A stretch of DNA of 64,000 bases, from NCBI GenBank assembly GCA_052386745.1, contig JBQTJW010000001.1, positions 62,001 through 126,000 of the forward strand. The letters run 5' to 3'. The position numbers were made by a program, and so were the translations under genes. Shown one piece after another: positions 18,394 through 27,222 of the stretch (positions are counted from its first letter, which is position 1; every line of letters begins with the position of its first letter). Under the pieces are notes generated by a model, which did no database searches, was not told where the DNA came from, and saw only the letters and a program-made list of their open reading frames with translations. Source of the stretch: Panacagrimonas sp052386745. GTDB taxonomy: Bacteria; Pseudomonadota; Gammaproteobacteria; Nevskiales; Nevskiaceae.

Positions 18394-20419
18394 CTACCCC
18401 GCAACAGTGGCAGCCGCCGGGAACTGGTCCTCCGGAATCAGGATCAGCGCCCCCAGCGGCGGCAGCGTGACGGTGATCGAGTGGTCGCGCTGCATCCACG
18501 GCTGGGCTTCGGCCCGCACGCCGCCGAGGTTGCCCACGTTGCTGCCGCCGAAGTGCGCCGAGTCAGAGTTGAACGCTTCCACGTAATGGCCGGGCAGGGG
18601 CACGCCGAGCCGGTAGTTGTGGCGCACCACGGGCGTGAAGTTGAGCACGACGACGGCGATGGAACTGCCGTCGCGGCGCACGAAGCTCAGCACCGACTGC
18701 TCGCTGTCGTGGCAGTCGATCCACTCGAAACCGCTGGACTCGAAGTCACCGCGGAACAGGGCCGGCAGGCTCACGTGCTGCTGGTTGAGGCTGCGCACCA
18801 GCTGTTGCACGCCGCGGTGACGCGGGTCGTCCAGCAGCGGCCAGTCGAGTTCGCGGTCCTGGTTCCACTCGCGGTCCTGGGCGAATTCCTGGCCCATGAA
18901 CAGGATCTTCTTGCCCGGATGCGTCCACTGGTAGGCGAGCAGCAGGCGCAGGTTGGCAAAGCGCTGCCAGTCGTCGCCCGCCATCTTGCGCAGCAGGGAG
19001 CCCTTGCCGTGCACCACTTCGTCGTGCGACAGCGGCAGCACGAAGTTCTCGCTGTAGGCGTAGAGCTGGCTGAAGCTGAGGCGGTCGTGGCGATACTTGC
19101 GGAACACCGGGTCCAGGCGCAGGTAGTCCAGCGTGTCGTGCATCCACCCCATGTTCCATTTCATGGAGAAGCCCAGGCCACCGGTGTACGTGGGCCGCGT
19201 GACCTGCGGCCAGGCGGTGGATTCCTCGGCGATCACCAGCGCGCCGGCGTGCTCGTTGTGGACCACGTGATTGAGTTCGCGAAGGAAGTCGATGGCCTCC
19301 AGGTTCTCGCGTCCGCCGTGGCGGTTGGGCAGCCATTCGCCCGCCTTGCGCGAGTAATCGAGGTAGCATGGACGCCACCGCGTCCACGCGCAGGCCGTCC
19401 AGGTGGAATTCCTCCAGCCAGAACAGGGCGCTGGCCAGCAGGTAATTGCGCACCTCGGGCCGGCCGTAGTCGTAGATCAGCGTGTTCCAGTCCGGATGCT
19501 CGCCGCGGCGCGGATCGCCGTGCTCGTAGAGCGCGGTGCCGTCGAAGCGGCGCAGGCCGTGGGCGTCGCGCGGGAAGTGCGCCGGCACCCAGTCCAGGAT
19601 CACGCCGATGTGGTGGCGGTGGAAGCTGTCGACGAAGTAGCGGAAATCATCCGGGCTGCCGTAGCGGCTGGTGGGCGCGAAGTTGCCGATGCTCTGGTAG
19701 CCCCAGGACGGGTCGTAGGGGTACTCGGTGACGGGCATCAGCTCCACGTGCGTGAAGCCCATCTCGCGCACGTAAGGCACCAGCGCGTCGGCCAGTTCGC
19801 GGTAGTTGAGCACGCTGCCATCGGCGTTCCGCCGCCAGGAGCCGGCGTGGATCTCGTAGATGGACATGGGCGCATGCAGCCAGTCGCGCGCGGCGCGGTC
19901 CTTGAGCCACTGCGCGTCGCCCCAGGCGTGGCGGCTCTCGTCCACCACCACCGAGGCGGTTTCCGGCCGCAACTGGAACGCGCGGGCGTAGGGGTCGGCC
20001 TTCAGGAACAGGCCGCCGTCGGCCGCGCGGATCTCGAACTTGTAGAGCGTGCCGCCGGGCAGGCCGGGGATGAAACCCTCCCAGATGCCGCCGGGATGCA
20101 TGCGCAGCGGGTTGGTGTCGCCGTTCCACTGGTTGAAGTCGCCCACCACGCTCACGCGCTGCGCATTCGGGGCCCAGGTGGCGAACAGCGTTCCGGCCAC
20201 GCCGTTGACGGTCCGCGGATTGGCGCCCAGGAACCGGTAGGCGTGCCAGTGGTGGCCTTCGCCGAACACCTGCCGGTCGAAAGAGCCGATGAGGCCGGTG
20301 TCGGGCGCGGTCTGCTCGGGCTGGTCCGCGGGCGCCACGGGCGTGGCCGCCTTGGACGCTTTGCGCGGGGCCGCTGTCTTCTTCGGGGCGGCGGCTTTGG
20401 TTCTGGTGGGCGTGTTCAT
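18394..20419 (-). pseudogene. glgB: 1,4-alpha-glucan branching enzyme, split by a 2-nt frameshift
   Basis: GlgB introduces alpha-1,6 branches into glycogen. The coding sequence is in two frames. The part at 19367-20419 has the N-terminal CBM48 module and the start of the GH13 barrel, including the nucleophile in GLRVDAVASM. The part at 18394-19366 has the acid/base Glu in VIAEESTAWP, the third Asp in LSHDEVVHGKGS and the C-terminal beta domain. At 19363-19367 the family's usual ASML-Y-LDYS reads as ATGCTACCTCG, two bases short, consistent with loss of a CT from CTCTAC. No other damage is visible, so a sequencing error or very recent mutation is likely. The start MNTPTRTK follows a Lys/Ala-rich leader; a GTG at 20500, overlapping the upstream stop, is an alternative. 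Confidence 0.85.
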
Positions 20420-20496
20420 GGTGGAGATAGTCCTGGAGAACCTGCCCTTCAAGGCGACGGAGCCGGGCGACGGGCCAGTGCCCGCGCCTGCGCTGG

Positions 20497-23400
20497 TCAC
20501 ATTGTCGGATGGCTCTCCGATGGGCGCACCCGGCCGTGACGGTGAAGGGTTTCACGTAGCCGCGGTGCAAAATCGGCCGGAACGTCCGGCCACGAAAACT
20601 TCCAGCGCCAGTTGCCGGCAGCGAGGCCGGGCACGTTGGTGCGCGCTTCGGTGCCAAGGCCAAGCAGGTCCTGGAAAGGCGCAATCGAGAGCGGTGCCGG
20701 TGACGCCCAGGCCCATTCCAGCAGGGCCTGCGGCATGTTCCGGGCCTCGCTGCCGAGCAGGTCGAACACCTTCTCGCGCGTGGCCTCGGCCAGGCTGGTC
20801 CACCAGCCCAGGGTGGTGTCGTTGTCGTGCGTGCCGGTGTAGCACACGGTGTCGGGCTCGTGATGCTGCGGCAGGTGCGGGTTGTCCAGGTCGCTGTCGA
20901 AGGCGAACTGGAGCACGCGCATGCCGGGGATGCCTTGTTCCTTGCGCAGCGCGATCACGTCGTCGGTGATCACGCCCAGGTCCTCCGCCACCAGCCGTGC
21001 GCCCCGAAGTCCGGGGCGGATGGCCTCGATCGCCGCGGCGGACGGACCGGGAATCCACGCGCCGTCGGCAGCGCTCGCAGCGTCGCCGGGAATGCGCCAC
21101 CACGCGGCGAGGCCGCGGAAATGGTCCAGGCGAACCAGGTCGAAGCGGCTGGCCTGCACTTCAAAGCGACGCTTCCACCAGCGAAAGCCCTCCTGCGCCA
21201 TCGCCGACCAGCGGTACGCCGGGAACCCCCACCACTGGCCTTCGTCCGAGAAGGCGTCGGGCGGCACGCCGACGGTGGCCTCGCACTGGCCCTGCGCGTC
21301 GAGTTCGAACAGATCGCGATGCGCCCACACGTCCGCCGAGTCGTGCGCCACGAACAGCGGCACGTCTCCGAACAATTGCAGGCCCATTGCATTGGCAGCA
21401 CGTTTTAACTGGCTCCACTCACGGTCGAAGCGATACTGCATGCGCTGTTCCCGCTCCACCACGCCCGCGAGCCGCGCGCGCGCCGTGGCCATGCCCATTG
21501 GCGTGCGATCGCGCAGGTCGGCCGGCCACTGCCACCACGGGGCGCCGAGAAATTCGTGCTTCAGGGCGACGAACAGGCTCCAATCGTCGAGCCAGTCCTG
21601 CTCGCGCTGGCAGAAGCTCTCGAACGCCTCGGGCACGTCGTCCAGTTCATCGCCGACCAGGGATGTGTCGCCGGCGAACGCGGACGAGGGCTGGAACGGG
21701 TTGCCATAGGAATCGCGCGGGCCAATCGGCAGGATCTGCCACACGCTCAGGCCGGCGTCGGCGGCCAGGCGGGCGAAATGCACCGCGTCATGGGCCAGAC
21801 TTGCAGACGGCAAGGCGTGGATGTCGAGCAGCACGCCCGCGCTGCGCGGCGTCCAGGGCGCCGTCACCGGCGCGGTGGGTTTCATGGTGCCGCCCGCCGC
21901 CACCGGCCCCTCGACGCCGGCCGCGAACGGGCGGGACAGGATTTTCGGCGGTGCCTCGCCCAGCGCCCGGTACAGGCTGGACAGGTGCGCGCGAAGCAGG
22001 GAATCGAAGTCCGACACCGAGTCCGAGGGATTGGTCGCGCCCGGCCACCAGAACCAGTCGGAGCCTTCGCAGGCGCCCATGGCCGCCAGCGCGCGCGGCG
22101 AGGGGTTGGGATGCGCCACGTACCGGCTGCGCGCCTGCATCAGCAGGTCCCAGGCGCGGTTCTTCTCGGAGTGCCCGACCCAGGTCAGCAGCTGCCCGTG
22201 CACCCAGCTGCCGGCGCGCAGGGCGGGCAGCGGGCGTACGCGGACGTCCGGCTTGGCGCTGCACTGCGCAAGCGTGGCCAGGCGCAACCGTGGGTGCGAC
22301 GCCAGGCGCTGGTAGAGGCCGCGCACAAAATGCTGGCCGTTCTCGGCGAAATACTCCCAGGGATTCTCACCGTCGAGCGCGATGAACACGAGATCGCGCC
22401 CGCCATCGCTGGCGATGTGTTCAAGCGTCTGCGTGAGGTCAGAAACAGCGTCCGGCGCGTGCCAGTCCTTGTAGGCAAAGCCGATGCGGTCGGAAATGCC
22501 GTCGTCGCGGAAATAGGCGTGCAGTGCCTGGCCGTCGCGGCGCCAAGGGTGGAAGGGGTCGGCCTCGCCCCAGCCGTGGTGGTGGAGCGTGCCGGCCAGC
22601 ACCGACCGGCTGCTGGCGGTCCAGGTAAAGCCCAGCTCGTCGAGCAGCGCCAGCGTGTCGTCCGAAAGCGCCGCCTCGGACGGCCAGCAGCCGGTGGGCG
22701 CGCGGCCGAAGATCTCGGTGAAGCGGCGCCGGCCTTCCACCAGGTGCCAGCGCGCGCGCGCCGCGCCGCCGGGATAGGGCGTTTCGGGGACCGTCACGCC
22801 CGGCGCGTTGTCCTGCGCGGAGTGGAAATCCAGCAGCAGCGGCAGCAGCGGATGGTAGTAGGGCGTCATCGACAGCTCGGCGCGGCCGGCCTCGGCCAGC
22901 CTGCGGTAGCGCGGCAGCAGGCCGGCCAGGGTGTCGGCGATCAGGTCGAGCAGCATCCAGCAGTCGATGGCGTCGAACGCTGCGCCCTTGCCCAGCAGGC
23001 CGACCACGCGCGCATCCCCGCGCAGGCTCTCGCCCAGCCAGCCCATGTGGAACCACAGCACCAGGCCGGTGAGCAGCTCGTCGGGCAGGGCCTCGGGCGC
23101 GTGCTGCCGGACCTGTTCCACCATCGCCAGGTATTCGGGGTGGCGGTCGGTGCGCCGGTTGCGGTGGATGGGCATGCAGCGCCGCACGATGCCCGCGCGT
23201 TCGGCACCGGGGGGCGGCAGCTGGCGCAGGCAGTCCAGCAGCGCATCGCCGAAAGGCTTGCCGTAGTCGCGGTCCGCCGCCATGCGCTGCGCGTAGTCCT
23301 GGATCTGGTCCAGCAGGACCGGCGAGAAATTGACCACCGCGCAGGCGCCTTCCACCGCTTCGAGGTGCGCCGCCATGTCGCTGTACGCACCGATGGCGTG

Positions 23401-23550
23401 CAGGTAGACCCAGGGCAGGTGGAAGCGGCCGTCCACGCGGTACTCGGGCTGGTGCATGTGCCACAGGACGGCAACGGGGAAGCGCGGATCGGCGGTGCGG
23501 TCGTCGTTCACGGAGCGATAGGTCCTGGAAAAGTGCGACGGCGGACGCAA
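20497..23550 (-). CDS. GH57 glycosidase - GH77 4-alpha-glucanotransferase fusion
   Basis: One uninterrupted 1017-residue frame with two catalytic parts. Residues about 1-550 are a GH57 enzyme: WHMHQP (30-35), a putative nucleophile Glu in GCWPSEAAL (about 290) and a putative acid/base Asp in IALDGENPWE (about 390). Residues about 560-1017 are MalQ-like GH77: nucleophile Asp in LVRLDHFRG, acid/base Glu in VAEDLGVI and the third Asp in YTGTHDNDT. GH57 members cleave or branch alpha-glucans; MalQ transfers malto-oligosaccharides. An internal ATG at 21885 sits exactly at the GH77 start, so a separate MalQ could also be made. GTG at 23511 is an alternative start. It lies directly upstream of glgB, in glycogen or maltodextrin metabolism. 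Confidence 0.9.
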   Translation of the reverse strand: MRPPSHFSRTYRSVNDDRTADPRFPVAVLWHMHQPEYRVDGRFHLPWVYLHAIGAYSDMAAHLEAVEGACAVVNFSPVLLDQIQDYAQRMAADRDYGKPFGDALLDCLRQLPPPGAERAGIVRRCMPIHRNRRTDRHPEYLAMVEQVRQHAPEALPDELLTGLVLWFHMGWLGESLRGDARVVGLLGKGAAFDAIDCWMLLDLIADTLAGLLPRYRRLAEAGRAELSMTPYYHPLLPLLLDFHSAQDNAPGVTVPETPYPGGAARARWHLVEGRRRFTEIFGRAPTGCWPSEAALSDDTLALLDELGFTWTASSRSVLAGTLHHHGWGEADPFHPWRRDGQALHAYFRDDGISDRIGFAYKDWHAPDAVSDLTQTLEHIASDGGRDLVFIALDGENPWEYFAENGQHFVRGLYQRLASHPRLRLATLAQCSAKPDVRVRPLPALRAGSWVHGQLLTWVGHSEKNRAWDLLMQARSRYVAHPNPSPRALAAMGACEGSDWFWWPGATNPSDSVSDFDSLLRAHLSSLYRALGEAPPKILSRPFAAGVEGPVAAGGTMKPTAPVTAPWTPRSAGVLLDIHALPSASLAHDAVHFARLAADAGLSVWQILPIGPRDSYGNPFQPSSAFAGDTSLVGDELDDVPEAFESFCQREQDWLDDWSLFVALKHEFLGAPWWQWPADLRDRTPMGMATARARLAGVVEREQRMQYRFDREWSQLKRAANAMGLQLFGDVPLFVAHDSADVWAHRDLFELDAQGQCEATVGVPPDAFSDEGQWWGFPAYRWSAMAQEGFRWWKRRFEVQASRFDLVRLDHFRGLAAWWRIPGDAASAADGAWIPGPSAAAIEAIRPGLRGARLVAEDLGVITDDVIALRKEQGIPGMRVLQFAFDSDLDNPHLPQHHEPDTVCYTGTHDNDTTLGWWTSLAEATREKVFDLLGSEARNMPQALLEWAWASPAPLSIAPFQDLLGLGTEARTNVPGLAAGNWRWKFSWPDVPADFAPRLRETLHRHGRVRPSESHPTM

Positions 23551-23597
23551 GAACGGTGCGCGGCTGATGGGCCGGGCGTACCGGGCATTGCCGGGGT

Positions 23598-24221
23598 TTA
23601 CCGGGGACGGAAGCCGTGTTCACCGTTCATGACGTGCCGCACGATGCCATTTTCGAGGAGAACGATTTTCAGGGCGTATCGGCTGCCGAAGTTGTAAACC
23701 CACTCTTCGCGATAGACCGGCTCCAGGAAATGGTTCACGCGATGGTCGTCATGTGGGTGCCGGCGCCGGTCGTGGTGCCAGCCCGGGGATCGGGGTCGTT
23801 CGGGTTCGAAGCGGATCACGCGGCGCGTCACCGGTTCGCCACAGATTTTCACCATCCGGTATTTCGAGAGGCCCTCGACCAGAACGCTTGGAGAACAGCG
23901 GCGGGGCCCGCGCTCGGGGAAGCCGTAGCCGTCCGACTGGATGTCCACCAGCGTGCCGTGACGAAGCCTGAGAATCCGGATCAGCTGGTTGCTTCCGAAG
24001 TTATAGGTCCAGTGCTCCGACTCCATGATTTCGTTCACCGCCGTCTGCTCGCGGGACGAAAACACGTCGCGAAAGCTTGGCTCACCGCAGGCCGCGAGGA
24101 CCTCGGCTGCCAGGGCTTCAACCGAGATGATCCTCGATCCGCAGCGAAGGCTGTCCGCCGCCTGTGCAGACCCGGCCAGGCTCATCAGGAAAAAGGCCGC
24201 AAGGATTGGACGTGAAGGCAT
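23598..24221 (-). CDS. Secreted DUF2845 protein, two repeats
   Basis: A 207-residue protein of unknown function. The start at 24221 gives a clear signal peptide (about residues 1-22, LAAFFLMSLAGSAQAAD). The mature part holds two copies of a DUF2845-like motif: RCGSRIIS..CGEP..HWTYNFGSNQLIRILRL and, further on, KICGEPVTRR..EEWVYNFGSRYALKIV. Cysteines occur at matching places in both copies. A His/Arg/Asp-rich patch (HHDRRRHPHDDH) lies in the second copy. It is divergent from the ScsB-like gene, which starts 67 nt away. The role is unknown; the fold is presumably periplasmic or surface. Confidence 0.8.
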   Translation of the reverse strand: MPSRPILAAFFLMSLAGSAQAADSLRCGSRIISVEALAAEVLAACGEPSFRDVFSSREQTAVNEIMESEHWTYNFGSNQLIRILRLRHGTLVDIQSDGYGFPERGPRRCSPSVLVEGLSKYRMVKICGEPVTRRVIRFEPERPRSPGWHHDRRRHPHDDHRVNHFLEPVYREEWVYNFGSRYALKIVLLENGIVRHVMNGEHGFRPR

Positions 24222-24287
24222 GGACGGCTCGGAACCAGTCGGTCGAAACTGGGTCAACATTACCGCCCCAATACTGAACGCTCTCCG

Positions 24288-26384
24288 ATGCCCTGGCTCC
24301 TCCTGTTCGCGTTGTCGCTGGGCCTCGTGACGTCCGCGTTTGCAGCGCCGGTCCGGACCGATCAGGTCGAGGCCGAGTTGATCGCCGAGAACCAGAGCTT
24401 CAGCGCCGATGAGGACAACTGGGTGGCGCTGCGTCTGCGGCCCGATCCGGGCTGGCACGTCTACTGGCAGAACCCGGGCGACTCGGGCATTCCCACGCAG
24501 TTGCGCTGGCAACTGCCGGAGGGCGTGACTGCCGGGCCCCTGCACTGGACGTATCCGCATCGCGAGTCGCTGGGCGAATTGACCAATTACGGTTATTCGG
24601 GGGAGACCCTGTTTCTCGTTTCCGTGCGCATCCGCGCCACGTCGGCGCCGGTGGTGAGCCTGGCGGCGACCGCGAAGTGGCTGGTGTGCAAGGACATCTG
24701 CATCCCGGGTGAGGCGGAGCTGAGCCTGCAGGTGCCGGTTCGCAAGGCTAGGCCGGTGCCGGACATCGCCTGGTCGCAGATGTTCGGCACCGCCCGTGCC
24801 CGCTTGCCGCGGGCGCTTCCAGATGCCTCGGCGCGCTTTGCGGTGAGCGATGCCGATTTTTCCCTGGCGGTCGCGGGCGCCCCGATTCCGCAAGGCGCCG
24901 AAGTCGAGTTTTTCCCCCTTGCAAACGACCTGGTCGGGCACGCTGCTCCGCAGCGCGTTACCATCGATCCGTCCGGAAACCTGCGCTTGAGCCAGCAGCG
25001 GTCGGCCTACTTCGTCCAGGCCCCGGAAACCGTGACCGGGGTGCTGGTGGTGCACGAAGGGGCAGCCGCGAACGCGTTCCAGATTTCCGCGCAACCAGGG
25101 GAGGTTGCAGTGGTTCCCTCGGTGCCGGGGCCTCGAGAGTCCGGCCGCGAGGCATCGGTTCCCGGTCCCGAAGCAGGGGACGACGGCTCTTTGCTGGTGA
25201 TGCTGGCCTTCGCATTTGTCGGCGGCATCATCCTGAACCTGATGCCCTGCGTGTTCCCGGTATTGGCCATGAAGGCCCTGTCGGTCATGCACGCGCGCAC
25301 GGAGGCCGCGTCCGAGAACCGCCGTCATGCGGTGGCTTACACGCTGGGCGTGATTGCCGCATTTGTCACGGTGGCCGGCGTGCTCATCGGCCTGCGCGCC
25401 GCGGGCGCGGCGCTGGGATGGGGTTTCCAGCTCCAGTTTCCGGCGTTTGTCTTTGGCCTGGCAGCCTTGATCTTTGCGATGGGCCTGTCCTTGTCCGGCG
25501 TCGCGCATTTCGGAAGTTCGTGGATGGGTGCGGGACAGGGCCTGGCTGCACGCTCCGGTCTGTCCGGTTCGTTCTTCACCGGCGTGCTCGCGGTGGTGGT
25601 GGCGAGCCCCTGTACGGCACCGTTCATGGCACCGGCGGTGGGCTTTGCGCTGGCCCAGTCTCCCGTTGCCGCGCTGCTGATCTTCGTTGCGCTCGGGCTC
25701 GGGCTGGCCGCGCCGTTCCTGCTCCTGGGTTGTGTGCCGCGGCTCGCGGCGTTCCTGCCCCGGCCTGGCGCGTGGATGGAGACGTTCAAGCAGGTGATGG
25801 CGTTCCCCATGTACCTGACCGCGGTGTGGCTGCTCTGGGTTCTGGGGGGACTCACTGACCGCGACGGCATGGCGCTGGCGCTGGTTGGACTCGTGCTGGT
25901 GGCGCTGGCGGTATGGCTGTTCGGACGCGCCCAGGGGCGGGGCGGGCGTGTGCTGGCATTGGCGGCGGTCATCCCGGCTGCGCTCCTGGCCCTGCACCCG
26001 GCCCTCGGCGTGAAACCTTTCCGGTCCGCTTCCACCGTTGCCCAGACGGCGGCGGGCTGGGAGCCCTACAGCGACCAGCGCTTCGACCAGTTGCGCGCCG
26101 AGGGGCGCTCGGTGTTTGTGGACTTCACGGCCGACTGGTGCCTGACCTGCAAGGTCAATGAGCGCGGCGTGCTGCGTTCGGACCGCGTGCGGGGCGCCTT
26201 CAGGGAGAAAAACGTGGCCCTGCTCGTGGGTGACTGGACGCGGTCCGATCCTGCGATCACCGCGGTCCTGCAGCGCTATGGCCGCAGCGGGGTGCCCTTG
26301 TACCTGGTGTCGCGCGCGGGCGCGGAACCGTCGATTCTGCCTCAAGTCCTAACGCCGGATCTGGTCTCTGGCGCATTCCGATGA
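24288..26384 (+). CDS. ScsB/DsbD-type thiol:disulfide electron transporter
   Basis: A 698-residue three-part protein that passes electrons from cytoplasmic thioredoxin to envelope proteins. After a signal peptide (residues 1-19), an enlarged N-terminal periplasmic region carries the redox pair CKDIC (about 134-138). A central membrane domain (about 300-570) has cysteines in MPCVFPVLAMK and SPCTAPFMAP. The C-terminal thioredoxin-like domain has DWCLTCK (about 616-620). The large N-terminal region fits ScsB-like proteins better than classical DsbD. The downstream redoxin gene, 38 nt away, is a likely partner. Confidence 0.92.
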   Translation: MPWLLLFALSLGLVTSAFAAPVRTDQVEAELIAENQSFSADEDNWVALRLRPDPGWHVYWQNPGDSGIPTQLRWQLPEGVTAGPLHWTYPHRESLGELTNYGYSGETLFLVSVRIRATSAPVVSLAATAKWLVCKDICIPGEAELSLQVPVRKARPVPDIAWSQMFGTARARLPRALPDASARFAVSDADFSLAVAGAPIPQGAEVEFFPLANDLVGHAAPQRVTIDPSGNLRLSQQRSAYFVQAPETVTGVLVVHEGAAANAFQISAQPGEVAVVPSVPGPRESGREASVPGPEAGDDGSLLVMLAFAFVGGIILNLMPCVFPVLAMKALSVMHARTEAASENRRHAVAYTLGVIAAFVTVAGVLIGLRAAGAALGWGFQLQFPAFVFGLAALIFAMGLSLSGVAHFGSSWMGAGQGLAARSGLSGSFFTGVLAVVVASPCTAPFMAPAVGFALAQSPVAALLIFVALGLGLAAPFLLLGCVPRLAAFLPRPGAWMETFKQVMAFPMYLTAVWLLWVLGGLTDRDGMALALVGLVLVALAVWLFGRAQGRGGRVLALAAVIPAALLALHPALGVKPFRSASTVAQTAAGWEPYSDQRFDQLRAEGRSVFVDFTADWCLTCKVNERGVLRSDRVRGAFREKNVALLVGDWTRSDPAITAVLQRYGRSGVPLYLVSRAGAEPSILPQVLTPDLVSGAFR

Positions 26385-26422
26385 AGACCCCCATCACTCA
26401 AGCATAGCGTCACGGAGTACCA

Positions 26423-27052
26423 ATGAATCTGAAAGTGAATCCGATCAGGAATTTTTGCACCGCGGGCCTGGCCGGCGTTGCGATCCTGACCATGAGCGGC
26501 GTTGCCGCTGCCAGCGCGAAAGTCGGCGAGCCTGCACCGGGGTTTCAGGTGCCCAGCGCCGACGGCAAGCCGGTCTCACTAACTGACTACGCGGGCAAGT
26601 ACGTGGTGCTGGAATGGACGAATGAAGGGTGCCCCTTCGTCCAGAAGCATTATCGAAGCGGCAACATGCAAAGCCTGCAGGGGGAGTTCACCGGGCGTGA
26701 CGTGGTCTGGCTGACGGTGTTCTCGTCCGCGGAAGGACAGCAGGGGCACGTGGACGCCGCCGGTGCCAAGACCTTCAAGTCCAAGTACAACGCCGCTTCG
26801 AGCGGGATGCTGCTGGACGGCGACGGCAAGGTCGGCAAGCTGTACGACGCCAAGGCCACGCCCAACATGTACGTGGTCAATCCGAAAGGAACGCTGATCT
26901 ACATGGGCGCGATCGACGACACGCCCAGTGCGGACGTCTCCGACATCCCGGACTCAAAAAACTACGTCAAGACCGCGTTGAACGAAGCGCTATCCGGCAA
27001 GCCGGTTTCAACGCCGGTGAGCAAGCCGTACGGGTGCAGCATCAAGTACTGA
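26423..27052 (+). CDS. Secreted redoxin (AhpC/TSA-like thioredoxin fold)
   Basis: A 209-residue redoxin. The signal peptide ends near residue 32 (VAAASAKVGEP). The domain opens with GEPAPGFQVPSADGKPVSL, typical of AhpC/TlpA-like redoxins. The active site is a single cysteine in NEGCPFVQKHY (about residue 69) rather than CxxC. A second mature cysteine sits in the C-terminal tail KPYGCSIKY and could act as the resolving residue. It follows the ScsB-like gene, so a periplasmic peroxidase or thiol reductant fed by that transporter is plausible. This is an inference from position and known ScsB partners. Confidence 0.85.
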   Translation: MNLKVNPIRNFCTAGLAGVAILTMSGVAAASAKVGEPAPGFQVPSADGKPVSLTDYAGKYVVLEWTNEGCPFVQKHYRSGNMQSLQGEFTGRDVVWLTVFSSAEGQQGHVDAAGAKTFKSKYNAASSGMLLDGDGKVGKLYDAKATPNMYVVNPKGTLIYMGAIDDTPSADVSDIPDSKNYVKTALNEALSGKPVSTPVSKPYGCSIKY

Positions 27053-27169
27053 TCCGGGGACGTTCGCCGAAAGCGACCGCGGGTGTGGCCGTCGCCATCG
27101 CGCATTTCCGGGTCAGCGGCCGGTTGTCCGTGATGCGGATCGCGACCCGGAACGATCCCCCGGCGACCT

Positions 27170-27196
27170 AAAAAGAAGGGGCCCGAAGACCCCTTC
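27170..27196 (-). terminator. Rho-independent terminator of the Ig-like lipoprotein gene
   Basis: Stem GAAGGGG (27175-27181) / CCCCTTC (27190-27196) with an 8-base loop. Read on the minus strand it is followed by five U. It lies 27 bases past the stop of the leftward lipoprotein gene. Confidence 0.75.
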
Positions 27197-27222
27197 CGCA
27201 TCTCTCACAAGCAGGCCTCTGC

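Noticed and set aside
24222..26345. Upstream extension of the DUF2845 gene to 915 codons
   Set aside because: The extension is antisense to the ScsB-like gene. The signal peptide fixes the start at 24221.
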